The notes under the pieces are model-generated. The model was not told the origin of the DNA. It did no database searches and saw nothing but the letters and a program-made list of their open reading frames with translations. Positions 8,773-16,651 of a stretch of DNA of 64,000 nucleotides are shown piece by piece. Position 1 is the first letter of the stretch, and each line of letters starts with the position of its first letter. Source of the DNA: TMED27 sp041397865 (lineage in GTDB: Bacteria; Pseudomonadota; Alphaproteobacteria; Micavibrionales; Micavibrionaceae); assembly GCA_041397865.1 (NCBI GenBank), contig JAWKVT010000002.1, positions 434,001 through 498,000 on the forward strand, given 5' to 3'. The position numbers were made by a program, and so were the translations under genes.

Positions 8773-9500
8773 TACCGCAAAAGCGCCTTCGCGCTGACAT
8801 TCATGGTGATTGTCGTTTCCCCGGGCGCGGCAACCGGCGCGGCCATTTTGGCCGGTGCGGCCATCTCCAGCATGGCCCCGCGTGCATAAACCGGTTCAAC
8901 CGGAATGTAATTGCCTTGCGTGTTAATCTCTTTCAACTCGGCTTTGGATTTTCCCAGAGCCTTTGCTGCCCGCTGCGCCCGCGCCGTTAATTTCTCCAGC
9001 GCCGCTTCCAGCATTTCATCCTGCACTTTGGCCGCCAGTTCCGGCGATAACGTATAGCTCAAACCGTCCATAACAAACCCGGCCTCTTGAATTTTTCCGG
9101 CAAGCTCCAGCAACTCATCCGCATTTTTCGATTTAAGCTGTACGGATTGCTGCCCGCGCCAGATCATATGCCGGGGCATATTCTTGCGCCCGCCGTTTTT
9201 ATCATATTGATGCACGTTATAGCCGCGGGTGATCGCCTTCACATCTTTGTATTTTTTGGCAATCTCCAGCGCCCGGCCCATGGCGGTGTTAATGTCGTTT
9301 TGCACCGTCTCGTTACGTTCATCCTCCACTTCGATGCGCAAATTCGCCACCAGCAAATCCTGATCGACCTCGCGTTGTTCTGTTGCGGTGATATGGAGCA
9401 GGCTCTCATCCTGCTGAAGTTTGAAAATCGGATCTTCAACCTGCGCCTGCGCAGGCAGGGTAAAAATAAACACAAAGGCAAAAATCAAAATCGCGCGCAT
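8772..9500 (-). CDS. Secreted SIMPL-domain (DUF541) protein
   Basis: About 242 residues with a signal peptide ending in PAQAQ. The body fits the SIMPL/DUF541 family of periplasmic proteins: ESLLHITATEQREVDQDLLV at the start, the RGYNVHQYDKNGGRKNMPRH stretch with WRGQQSVQLKS, and the C-terminal GETTITMNVSAKALLR. The family is linked to envelope stress but has no settled activity. AAGGAG stands ahead of a GTG at 9503 and the ATG at 9500; I prefer the ATG. It heads the operon with the GlpM-like and DUF455 genes. Confidence 0.85.
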   Translation of the reverse strand: MRAILIFAFVFIFTLPAQAQVEDPIFKLQQDESLLHITATEQREVDQDLLVANLRIEVEDERNETVQNDINTAMGRALEIAKKYKDVKAITRGYNVHQYDKNGGRKNMPRHMIWRGQQSVQLKSKNADELLELAGKIQEAGFVMDGLSYTLSPELAAKVQDEMLEAALEKLTARAQRAAKALGKSKAELKEINTQGNYIPVEPVYARGAMLEMAAPAKMAAPVAAPGETTITMNVSAKALLR

Positions 9501-9639
9501 CACATTTCTCCTTATGAGTGAAATTCACATGCACCATAGCGTTTTTTGACTTTTTTTCGAAGGGTTTTTCATCGCCCCCCGTAAGAGCCGGTATAAACGC
9601 TGCATTTTTTCACAGCAAAAATAAAAGGAGTGGTTCACA

Positions 9640-10122
9640 ATGAAACGCAAATTTATACTGGTCGCCGCGCTGGCGGCGCTTCCGTTAATCGCACCGGGTA
9701 AGGCTCAGGCCCGCGAATATTGCCGCGAATATACAAAAACCATACGCATCGGCGGCCAGGTCGAAATCGGCTACGGCCAGGCATGCAAGCGCGGCGGCGA
9801 TACATGGGAAATCGTAAAACTCTCCGGCCCCGGCCACGCGCGCGGCGCGGTGCGCGATCGCATTTACGACGATCTGTATGATCGCGGCTACCGCGTCATT
9901 GTCGTAAACGATTACGACCGTCCGCACTATGACCGGCGCGTACGCTATGTCGATTATGATCGCTCGCGCCCGGCGTTATTCGGTTTCTATTTTAGTGATA
10001 ACGATGACGACCACGGCTATAGGCGCGGCCACAACCATGGCTATAAATACAAGAAAAAACATCATGGGCGTGGCCATCACGGCCCCCATGGAAACGGACA
10101 CGGCCATAAAAAACACCACTAA
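9640..10122 (+). CDS. Secreted protein with a His-rich C-terminus
   Basis: A 160-residue exported protein with a signal peptide (cleavage after KAQA at about residue 24). The first part of the mature protein, EYCREYTKTIRIGGQVEIGY then GQACKRGGDTWEIV, has one cysteine pair and resembles small periplasmic proteins of unknown role. The middle is rich in Arg, Asp and Tyr, and the last 40 residues are His, Gly and Lys rich, as in HHGRGHHGPHGNGHGHKKHH. Metal binding is plausible. AAAGGAG precedes the ATG, and a strong intrinsic terminator follows the gene, so it is a single-gene unit. Confidence 0.7.
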   Translation: MKRKFILVAALAALPLIAPGKAQAREYCREYTKTIRIGGQVEIGYGQACKRGGDTWEIVKLSGPGHARGAVRDRIYDDLYDRGYRVIVVNDYDRPHYDRRVRYVDYDRSRPALFGFYFSDNDDDHGYRRGHNHGYKYKKKHHGRGHHGPHGNGHGHKKHH

Positions 10123-10153
10123 ACGATAAGGTTTCTTCCCCAAATCCCTGTTC

Positions 10154-10188
10154 CCCGTTCCGGCCTTTGCGCTGGAACGGGTTTTTTT
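10154..10188 (+). terminator. Intrinsic terminator after the His-rich protein gene
   Basis: An 8-bp perfect stem, CCCGTTCC (10154-10161) with GGAACGGG (10174-10181), a 12-base loop and a run of seven T at 10182-10188. It ends at the stop codon of the convergent methyltransferase gene. Confidence 0.9.
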
Positions 10189-10696
10189 AAAGATCAAGGG
10201 TGATCCAGCGATGGACCCGTCCTTTATACGCAAGGTACTCCTCGCCGAACTTGGCTTCGAGGTAGCTTTCCTCCGCTTTGATAACTTTGTTATTGAGTAC
10301 GGCGAATAACCCGCCCGTGAGCAAAAGCATCAGCGGCGCATCGGCCATCATCGCCATCCCCGCATACAAGACAAGCATGGAAAGATACATCGGGTTGCGC
10401 GAATATTTATACGGCCCCGTAGTAACGATCGTCGTGGCGGGCATGTTCGGCGGCACGTTGGTTCCGGCCTCATCAAACGTCTTGATCGCCCATTTCGCAA
10501 AACCCAAAGCACCGATAACCATGAGCAACCCCAGCCAGCCCCAGCCACGCCCCCAGTTCAGCGGAATCAGCCAGTCCAGCGCAATCCCGCCCACCATAAA
10601 CAACGCCAGCACCATCGGCGGCAACATGCCAACCGCTGGGGCGTCCCGCGCACCGTCATCTATATCATCAGGTAAATCTATCGGCGTTTTTGTCAT
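10187..10696 (-). CDS. Isoprenylcysteine carboxyl methyltransferase / phospholipid methyltransferase family protein
   Basis: A 169-residue membrane protein with about four hydrophobic segments. The C-terminal half has the hallmark pattern of the ICMT/PEMT membrane methyltransferases: TTGPYKYSRNPMYLSMLVLY, then AEESYLEAKFGEEYLAYKGR and VHRWI. Such proteins bind S-adenosylmethionine and methylate membrane-bound substrates; bacterial targets are mostly unknown. The N-terminus is a short polar tail rich in Asp. No partner gene is adjacent on the same strand except the distant DUF3592 gene 38 bases upstream. Confidence 0.85.
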   Translation of the reverse strand: MTKTPIDLPDDIDDGARDAPAVGMLPPMVLALFMVGGIALDWLIPLNWGRGWGWLGLLMVIGALGFAKWAIKTFDEAGTNVPPNMPATTIVTTGPYKYSRNPMYLSMLVLYAGMAMMADAPLMLLLTGGLFAVLNNKVIKAEESYLEAKFGEEYLAYKGRVHRWITLDL

Positions 10697-10734
10697 GAGA
10701 ATAAGATATGCGGTTTTTGTAAGGGAGGGAAGGT

Positions 10735-11166
10735 TTATTCAACTGAGCGTTTTTTGCGCCTGTTATCGGCAAAAAAACCAATGGCGCCAATAAGAAATAA
10801 AAACCCTCCACAAATAACGGTCGTCCAGACAAAAGTTACATGGCCACCATCTGTGACTCGCACTTCATCAATATTCTGAGGGTTAACGCGCACGAGATAT
10901 GGTTGGCCTTCTCTAAATTTTGGTTTGCCACTAAAGCCAATCTTTTCAACGGATTTTTGTTGGCCATCTATCGTATAAGTAACAGTAAAATCATAGACTG
11001 GCTTTTTATCACCGTCCTTTTCAGTCTCATAATATTGCACCAGACGAGTGACCTCACCTTGTATGTGAGTCCACTTATCGTAGACAAACACTTCCATGAT
11101 ATGAGTATAAAGACCCAGTCCCCAGATCATACACGCATAAAGCACAAACATTTTAACGCGCAACAT
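10735..11166 (-). CDS. DUF3592 membrane protein
   Basis: About 143 residues. Two membrane helices, near residues 5-25 and 105-130, enclose a periplasmic or cytoplasmic beta domain with the DUF3592 pattern: IQGEVTRLVQYYETEKDG, PVYDFTVTYTIDGQQ, and FREGQPYLVRVNPQNIDEVR. The function of the family is not known. The ATG at 11166 overlaps the stop of the nucleotidyltransferase gene as TGATG, which makes it a better start than an upstream in-frame ATG at 11196 inside that gene. It seems to be the last gene of the lepA-HEPN-MNT group. Confidence 0.8.
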   Translation of the reverse strand: MLRVKMFVLYACMIWGLGLYTHIMEVFVYDKWTHIQGEVTRLVQYYETEKDGDKKPVYDFTVTYTIDGQQKSVEKIGFSGKPKFREGQPYLVRVNPQNIDEVRVTDGGHVTFVWTTVICGGFLFLIGAIGFFADNRRKKRSVE

Positions 11167-11513
11167 CACCCACCCCCCATCTTCAACGCTTCCCAAAAAT
11201 CTTTTCCGACTGCGTCGATATGGTCTTTGAGGGGTTGGTGGTCGATTTTATCGTAATGGACAACGTCGTATTTGTAAGGTGTAGGCAGGTCTGCAAAGCC
11301 GCTTTTGATACGGCCCAGAAGGTCGTAATCAATATCCTTGCCCCAGATGCATATATCAATATCGGAGTTATAGCGCCAATTGCCCGTGGCACGGGAACCG
11401 AAGATGACGATTTTTTCTATCTCCGGCCAGCCTGCGAGGAAGCGGCGCATATTGTCTATGGTCAGCGGCGGCAGGCCGAAGGGTTGGTCTTCGTGGCGGC
11501 TGGGTTCATTCAT
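11166..11513 (-). CDS. MNT-type nucleotidyltransferase (antitoxin-like)
   Basis: A 115-residue minimal nucleotidyltransferase. The active-site pattern is complete: GSRATGNWRYNSDID with G39, S40, D51 and D53, and a third acidic residue at D83 in KYDVVHYDK. In HEPN-MNT toxin-antitoxin pairs this protein transfers AMP groups to the HEPN toxin and neutralises it. Here it overlaps the 3' end of the HEPN-like gene by eight bases, the usual arrangement of such pairs. The activity is known for the family; it is inferred here. Confidence 0.85.
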   Translation of the reverse strand: MNEPSRHEDQPFGLPPLTIDNMRRFLAGWPEIEKIVIFGSRATGNWRYNSDIDICIWGKDIDYDLLGRIKSGFADLPTPYKYDVVHYDKIDHQPLKDHIDAVGKDFWEALKMGGG

Positions 11514-11937
11514 CTATCCGGCCTTTGAGATAAAGGTAGAGCGCGGTGATATGAGGCAGATAGTCTTTCCCAATCATTTTAAGGCCGTCCAGAATATGGG
11601 CTTCATCGTAAGTGTGGGCTGTTAAATTACGGTTTTCCAGCATTTTAAGCCATTGTTCGCCATCTGTGATGAGGCCTGTTGCGTGGGCTTCCTGAATGAT
11701 TTTTCTGGGGGAGAGTTCTATGAGCTGCACACCGGCATAAATCATATAGTCTTTCATGACTTTCCAGGCGAGTTCGAAAGTGATTTCGAAGGCTTGTACG
11801 CAGCCCATTTTTTCAAGTTCGGACAATTCTGAAAAGCCGTAATCGGCTTTGTCTTTCAAAAGCGTATAAGCCTTTTCAAAATTTTCAAATCTTTGTTTCC
11901 AGCGTTCAGTCATGGGCACTATTTTAGTGTTATTCAT
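11506..11937 (-). CDS. HEPN-domain protein, HI0074 family (toxin-like partner)
   Basis: A 143-residue all-helical protein of the HI0074 nucleotidyltransferase-partner family. The HEPN ribonuclease motif R-x4-H is present as RNLTAH at residues 103-108 (ENRNLTAHTYDE). The family segments FEITFELAWKVMKDYM and SPRKIIQEAHATGLI are also clear. Together with the MNT gene it forms a probable toxin-antitoxin module. The ATG at 11937 overlaps the lepA stop codon, so expression appears coupled to lepA; a second ATG at 11913 is possible. Confidence 0.85.
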   Translation of the reverse strand: MNNTKIVPMTERWKQRFENFEKAYTLLKDKADYGFSELSELEKMGCVQAFEITFELAWKVMKDYMIYAGVQLIELSPRKIIQEAHATGLITDGEQWLKMLENRNLTAHTYDEAHILDGLKMIGKDYLPHITALYLYLKGRIDE

Positions 11938-13738
11938 CCCCCATTTTCAAGGCCGCGATAAACGCGCTTTGCGGGATTTCCACATTCCCATATTGCCGCA
12001 TTTTCGCTTTCCCTTTTTTCTGCTTCTCCAGCAGCTTTTTCTTCCGCGTAATATCCCCGCCGTAACATTTCGCGGTCACGTCCTTGCGCAGGGCCGAAAC
12101 ATTTTCCCGCGCGATGATCTTGCCGCCGATCGCCGCTTGAATGGCGATTTTAAACATCTGGCGTGGAATGAGGTCTTTGAGCCGTTCACACATCTGCCGC
12201 CCCCGCGCCTCGGCGCTATCACGGTGGCAAATCATCGCCAGCGCATCGACCGGCTCTTCATTCACGCGAATTTCAAGCTTCACAAGGTTATTCTCGCCAT
12301 AGCCGTCCAACTCGTAATCAAACGACGCATAGCCCTTCGAAATACTCTTCAACCGGTCGTAAAAATCAAACACCACTTCGTTCAGCGGCAGGCGGTAAAC
12401 CAGCATCGCCCGCCCGCCCGCATAGGTCAGATCCACCTGCACCCCGCGCCGCTCCTGACAAAGCTGCAAAAGTCCGCCGAGATATTCATCCGGCACCAGA
12501 ATAGTCGCCTTGATCCACGGCTCTTCAATCGTATCAATCCGCTGCACCTCTGGCATGTCGACGGGGTTATACAGCTCAATCTTTTCGCCATTGGTCAGGT
12601 TTAGCTTGTAAACCACGCTCGGCGCGGTGGGGATGAGGTCGAGGTCAAACTCGCGCTCCAAACGCTCCTGAATAATCTCCATATGAAGCAAGCCCAAAAA
12701 CCCGCACCGGAAACCAAGCCCCAAAGCCTGCGACGTTTCCATCTCGTAATGCATCGACGCATCGTTAAGTCGGATCTTCCCCAGACTTTCGCGCAGCTTT
12801 TCAAAATCCCCCGCATCCGCCGGGTAGAGAGAACAAAACACCATCGGCACCGAGGGCTTGAACCCCGCCAGCGCCTTGTCACACGGCTTGCGTTCATCTG
12901 TGATCGTATCGCCGACATTTGTTTCACTGATATCTTTAATAGACGCGGTAATAAAGCCCATCTCGCCGGGACCAAGTTCCTCCAGCTCCACCTTTTTCGG
13001 CGTAAACATCCCCACCCGGTCAATCTCGCGCGTCCGGCCATTGCTCATGAACTTGATTTTCTGGTCCTTGCGTAAGTATCCGTCAATCACCCGCACCAGA
13101 ACGACAACGCCCAGATAGGTATCATACCACGAGTCAACGAGCAGCGCCTTGGTCGGCGCATTGGCGTCTCCTTCTTTCGGTGGCGGCAGTTTCGTGACAA
13201 TCGCCTCAAGCAAGTCGGGAATGCCTTTACCGGTCTTTGCGGACGCCAGAACCGCCTCGGACGCATCCAGCCCGATCACATCCTCAATCTCCGCGCGCAC
13301 CTTCTCAGGATCGGCGGCGGGCAGGTCGATCTTGTTAATCACCGGGACGATGTCGTGGTTGTTGTCAATCGCCTGATACACATTCGCCAGCGTTTGCGCC
13401 TCCACCCCTTGCGAGGCATCCACCACCAGCAAAGAACCTTCACAGGACGCCAGCGACCGCGAAACCTCATAGGAAAAGTCCACATGTCCCGGCGTATCCA
13501 TCAAATTGAGCTGATAGGTAACGCCGTCCTTGGCGGTGTATTCAAGGCGCACAGTTTGCGCTTTAATCGTAATGCCGCGCTCGCGCTCAATATCCGTGTT
13601 GTCGAGTACCTGCTCGCTCATCTCGCGTTCTTCCAGCCCGCCGCAGGTTTGAATGAGGCGATCTGCCAGCGTCGATTTCCCATGGTCGATATGCGCGATA
13701 ATCGCGAAGTTTCTTATATGTTCAAGCTTATGCGTCAT
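11930..13738 (-). CDS. lepA: Elongation factor 4 (LepA)
   Basis: A 602-residue translational GTPase that acts on ribosomes during initiation and elongation. GTPase motifs are intact: AHIDHGKSTLADR (G1), RERGITIKAQTV (G2), DTPGHVDF (G3), VINKIDLPAADP (G4) and SAKTGKGI (G5). The LepA-specific C-terminal domain is seen as RREMFKIAIQ-like RQMFKIAIQAAIGGKIIARE and ITRKKKLLEKQKKGKAKMRQ. I use the ATG at 13738 (MTHKLEHIRNFAIIAH), the standard family start, instead of an upstream codon at 13765. Confidence 0.98.
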   Translation of the reverse strand: MTHKLEHIRNFAIIAHIDHGKSTLADRLIQTCGGLEEREMSEQVLDNTDIERERGITIKAQTVRLEYTAKDGVTYQLNLMDTPGHVDFSYEVSRSLASCEGSLLVVDASQGVEAQTLANVYQAIDNNHDIVPVINKIDLPAADPEKVRAEIEDVIGLDASEAVLASAKTGKGIPDLLEAIVTKLPPPKEGDANAPTKALLVDSWYDTYLGVVVLVRVIDGYLRKDQKIKFMSNGRTREIDRVGMFTPKKVELEELGPGEMGFITASIKDISETNVGDTITDERKPCDKALAGFKPSVPMVFCSLYPADAGDFEKLRESLGKIRLNDASMHYEMETSQALGLGFRCGFLGLLHMEIIQERLEREFDLDLIPTAPSVVYKLNLTNGEKIELYNPVDMPEVQRIDTIEEPWIKATILVPDEYLGGLLQLCQERRGVQVDLTYAGGRAMLVYRLPLNEVVFDFYDRLKSISKGYASFDYELDGYGENNLVKLEIRVNEEPVDALAMICHRDSAEARGRQMCERLKDLIPRQMFKIAIQAAIGGKIIARENVSALRKDVTAKCYGGDITRKKKLLEKQKKGKAKMRQYGNVEIPQSAFIAALKMGDE

Positions 13739-13847
13739 GGGAAAAATGAATACGTCCCGCCGCACCGAAAAGCAAGGAAGGATTTTGTTCTGGCCGCATT
13801 TTCATTTCAGCTTGCGTTGTAAAAAGATAAAAGCTAGGTTTAATATT

Positions 13848-14855
13848 ATGTATACTAATTCGTTAAAAACGTTGTTTGTAAGCAGCGTTGCCGGAGTCGT
13901 AGCGCTGTCCTCTGGTGCCAACGCCATTGCCGAAGAATCGCCCTGTGATACGCAAGAGGTTGCATGCATAACAATTGCCGAAGCCATGCAGGGCGGCAGC
14001 GACCGAACGGATTTACGCGAATTCTGGGACGGGGCCGTGGAGTTCGCCCATACGGCTGAAATTGATGTCAATGAAAGATTTCCCCCGAACTGGCGTTTTT
14101 TCTTTGACCCTGATCTGCCGGGTAAAGGACAATGCGACAAGAACATCAACGCTGCAAGCTCTCACCGTTTTAAGCATTTTCGCCTCAACCCCGAGGCCGA
14201 CCCGGCCTTTATCTACACCACATTCATGATCCATGAACCGCGCCATGCGGAGCAAAAAATGAACGGCGCGTTTCTCGATGCCTATAAAATGGATGCCAAC
14301 ATTCCAGAAGAGGAGCGGGTGGTTATGGCCGCGTTTCTCGAAGCCGATGCCCGCGCCTATACGATCTGGGGTGCCTATCGCCTGCGCGATAAAATTCCCG
14401 GCTACTGGGAGGCGTTCGGGCAACGCGTCGACTACAAAGAGGGTGTAGAAGTCTTTGAAAGCAGCGCACCGAATGAAACCATGCCCGATGCCGAACGTAT
14501 GGCCGCCGCATGGGGCGATATTGTCATGTTTTACATGAAAGACGATTACAGACTGGTATCGGCAATCCGCAAGGTTCAAAGACATATAGAGAATGGCAGG
14601 ATCACACCTTACAATGAAGCTATGCCGGAAGACACGCTGTTTTCGCCCCAAGCGCTTGATGTTATACGCGCATTGGGCGACAATACCATCCCCGGCGCAA
14701 ACCTTTATCCGGATGATGTGATTGAAGAAATCATAATAGCCTTTTCCGGGCAGGATTACAAAAGCGCCATGGTTGTATACGAGGATGCGCAGGCAAATAA
14801 CCGGCCTTTTTGCTCGGTGCTGCCTGAGCAATATATGTCTATGAGGAATGAATGA
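13848..14855 (+). CDS. Secreted HExxH protein, putative zinc metallopeptidase
   Basis: A 335-residue exported protein with a signal peptide of about 27 residues (SLKTLFVSSVAGVVALSSGA). The pattern FMIHEPRHAEQKMNG carries HExxH as HEPRH, and about 35 residues later AAFLEADARAYTIWGAYRL provides a glutamate in the place of the third zinc ligand of gluzincins. The rest, with paired cysteines CDTQEVAC and a C-terminal PFCSVLPEQ, is not recognised. Peptidase activity is inferred from the motif only. The stop codon overlaps the start of the I78-inhibitor-like gene (ATGA), which suggests a coupled protease and inhibitor pair. Confidence 0.6.
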   Translation: MYTNSLKTLFVSSVAGVVALSSGANAIAEESPCDTQEVACITIAEAMQGGSDRTDLREFWDGAVEFAHTAEIDVNERFPPNWRFFFDPDLPGKGQCDKNINAASSHRFKHFRLNPEADPAFIYTTFMIHEPRHAEQKMNGAFLDAYKMDANIPEEERVVMAAFLEADARAYTIWGAYRLRDKIPGYWEAFGQRVDYKEGVEVFESSAPNETMPDAERMAAAWGDIVMFYMKDDYRLVSAIRKVQRHIENGRITPYNEAMPEDTLFSPQALDVIRALGDNTIPGANLYPDDVIEEIIIAFSGQDYKSAMVVYEDAQANNRPFCSVLPEQYMSMRNE

Positions 14856-15355
14856 GTCAGGATGAAAATAAAGAAAAGAAAGCGCCGGGCAGGCATAAAG
14901 TCGTTTTAAAACCCCGGCAGGAAAACAAACAGGTTAATCCGGCCCTGTGGCTGGCCGTCATTGCTGTGCCCTTGCTCTTCGGCCTGTTGGTCGGGCTGGG
15001 CAGGAACGGCCCTGTTGACCCGCCCGTAAATCCGCATGAACTGCGCTCCTCTGCCTCTGCAACATCCAATACCGGGCGGCGGGGCCGTGTATCCGTTGAT
15101 AACGCCGCCATCGCGCCGCTTGTTCGAAACCCGGATGCGCGGCGCAGCCCGGCAGACGCGCAAGGCGCTTCATGCGATTTTTCATCATGGGTCGGTATGA
15201 AGGTGGAGCAGGGGATGCTGGATGCATTAAAGGACGCAAAGCGCCCTTATCGTGTTTTAAAGCCCGGAGACATGATGACAATGGACCACGCCCCCGCGCG
15301 CGTCAATTTCGACCTTGATAACGCGGGAACAATCACCCGCGTCTGGTGCGGTTAG
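14852..15355 (+). CDS. Membrane-anchored I78-type peptidase-inhibitor-like protein
   Basis: A 167-residue protein with a basic cytoplasmic N-terminus, one membrane helix at about residues 31-50 (ALWLAVIAVPLLFGLLVGLG), a low-complexity linker and a C-terminal domain of about 60 residues that fits the inhibitor I78 family: CDFSSWVGMKVEQGMLDALK, YRVLKPGDMMTMDHAPARVN and the final ITRVWCG with the paired C-terminal cysteine. Characterised I78 members inhibit serine peptidases. Here the domain would face the periplasm, the same compartment as the HExxH protein encoded just upstream. The ATG overlaps that gene's stop, so the two are translated together. Confidence 0.7.
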   Translation: MSQDENKEKKAPGRHKVVLKPRQENKQVNPALWLAVIAVPLLFGLLVGLGRNGPVDPPVNPHELRSSASATSNTGRRGRVSVDNAAIAPLVRNPDARRSPADAQGASCDFSSWVGMKVEQGMLDALKDAKRPYRVLKPGDMMTMDHAPARVNFDLDNAGTITRVWCG

Positions 15356-15516
15356 ACAATAGGCTTAATCGTCAGATCCGGGTTAATATCTGCCCCATCG
15401 CTCTGTAGTGCTGTATCCAGTACAACTCTACCGGCGTCCACAACTTTCTGGTTCATAACATCGCCTGTGCCCCCGTTAACCTGAACCCAGTGACTCGCAA
15501 TATTTGGTGCTGACAT
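15352..15516 (-). CDS. Small protein of 54 residues
   Basis: A short open frame, MSAPNIASHWVQVNGGTGDV to the end LTIKPIV, with GAGGAG nine bases before the ATG. The strong ribosome-binding site and regular codon use support translation. No family is recognised. It is the last gene of the minus-strand block that begins at 21148 and its stop overlaps the convergent stop of the I78-like gene. The 88 bases separating it from the 122-residue gene are AT-rich. Confidence 0.6.
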   Translation of the reverse strand: MSAPNIASHWVQVNGGTGDVMNQKVVDAGRVVLDTALQSDGADINPDLTIKPIV

Positions 15517-15604
15517 TTTTTACACTCCTCTATTTTTTATAACACGCTTTAAAATATTCTACGTTTTTGAGCCGTTGTACCGGCTTAGGTCCGCTTTTTC
15601 GGTC

Positions 15605-15973
15605 TTATGCGCCGTGTATAATCAGCGGTACGTAATTTCCTTCTTTTGCCTCTCCCGTATCATTATCCAGTAAAATCATTAAGATTTGGTGAGTGTTTTG
15701 CATATGCTTGGCAACGGCCTGATGCAGCGGAACACCCACATCGCGGATATCCCCGTCATTAAGTACAAAATCAAGCCTGTTAGTTCCCAAATCAAATTCA
15801 AACCACGCGACATCTTCTTTAAAAGGGCGGTTATGAAACACGGCAACTTTGCCGTCTTCTTTAATCGCAACCTCAATTTCCAAATGATTATTCTCATCTA
15901 CACCGTAGACGAAATCAATCAGTTTACCAACCGGCGGGCGATCCGAAGTTTCATTGTGAGTGCTTTTGCTCAT
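15605..15973 (-). CDS. Unknown 122-residue protein, module shared with two neighbours
   Basis: Not recognised as a known family. It is acidic and soluble. The C-terminal half (VAVFHNRPFKEDVAWFEFDL, then LDFVLNDGDIRDVGVPLHQ and TGEAKEGNYVPLIIHG) aligns with the 127-residue protein encoded just upstream and, more weakly, with the C-terminus of the 1380-residue protein: shared are FH, DG-x3-D-x-GV, GEA-x2-G and a final P-x4-G. The three therefore look like relatives of one domain. The spacer 15974-16126 upstream has a TTAA-N7-TTTA near match to a CtrA box at 16119-16133, too weak to call. Confidence 0.6.
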   Translation of the reverse strand: MSKSTHNETSDRPPVGKLIDFVYGVDENNHLEIEVAIKEDGKVAVFHNRPFKEDVAWFEFDLGTNRLDFVLNDGDIRDVGVPLHQAVAKHMQNTHQILMILLDNDTGEAKEGNYVPLIIHGA

Positions 15974-16126
15974 ATCTGCAGTATACCCACTATTTTATTG
16001 AAAAGCCACATCCACCCATTCCGCTTTCAACATTTAAATGATAACACGATGTTTTTACGAAAAACAAGAAAAAAATATATGTTTTTCAATATTTTAGATG
16101 TGGGTTGCGTATGTTTTCTTAACATT

Positions 16127-16510
16127 TTATTTACCTTTATGTGTGATGGGAATAAAGGTCCCGTCCACGGCTTCCCCGTCTTTGGTCTGTACAATTTGTA
16201 CTTCCGTGGCCTTCGTAAAATAAGGACGGATAAGCCATTGAATTTTAACGCCAAGGTCCAGAACGCTGCCGTCTTTCATAAAAACATCGACGGAATAATC
16301 CTCCGGATCGTACTCCATACGCTCCAGAGCCTTGTAATCAATTGTTTTTCCATGGAAAATAAAGGCTTCCTTCGTCATTTTATTACAATAAATATCCATT
16401 TCTTCCGGCAGGAATAAAGACGGCTTTTCCCGGGGCTCGCCCGGCGTAAAGGCACCCTTTATACCTTTGGTTTTATTGGGTTTATCGTCTTTATCGTTGC
16501 TCATAACCAT
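16127..16510 (-). CDS. Unknown 127-residue protein, module shared with two neighbours
   Basis: A soluble charged protein without a recognised family. The segment FIFHGKTIDYKALERMEYDP, then VDVFMKDGSVLDLGVKIQWL and DGEAVDGTFIPITHKGK is the same kind of module as in the 122-residue neighbour and as the end of the 1380-residue protein, where WALQVHNKDGSSF and NDGTFI recur in the same order. The ATG at 16510 is immediately preceded by a 16-bp perfect palindrome (16514-16529) made only of G and C. A second in-frame ATG lies at 16504. It is 141 bases downstream of the giant gene on the same strand. Confidence 0.6.
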   Translation of the reverse strand: MVMSNDKDDKPNKTKGIKGAFTPGEPREKPSLFLPEEMDIYCNKMTKEAFIFHGKTIDYKALERMEYDPEDYSVDVFMKDGSVLDLGVKIQWLIRPYFTKATEVQIVQTKDGEAVDGTFIPITHKGK

Positions 16511-16651
16511 CCGGCGCGGGGCCCCGCGCGTAAAGGAAAACAGGAAAGAAAAGCGCGAAGGCGCACTTTTCCATTATCTAAGCATAGCATTTGCGGGCAG
16601 GAGGATAAAGAGGCAGGTGCCCCGCTAAGGGTAAATCGAAGAAAATGAGGC

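Noticed and set aside
11912..12604. Plus-strand open frame opposite lepA
   Set aside because: It is antisense to a well-conserved gene, with composition typical of the reverse of lepA codons and no ribosome-binding site.
16514..16529. 16-bp perfect G/C palindrome before the 127-residue gene
   Set aside because: It has no loop and no T-run, so it is neither a terminator nor a clear operator; kept only as a note on that gene.
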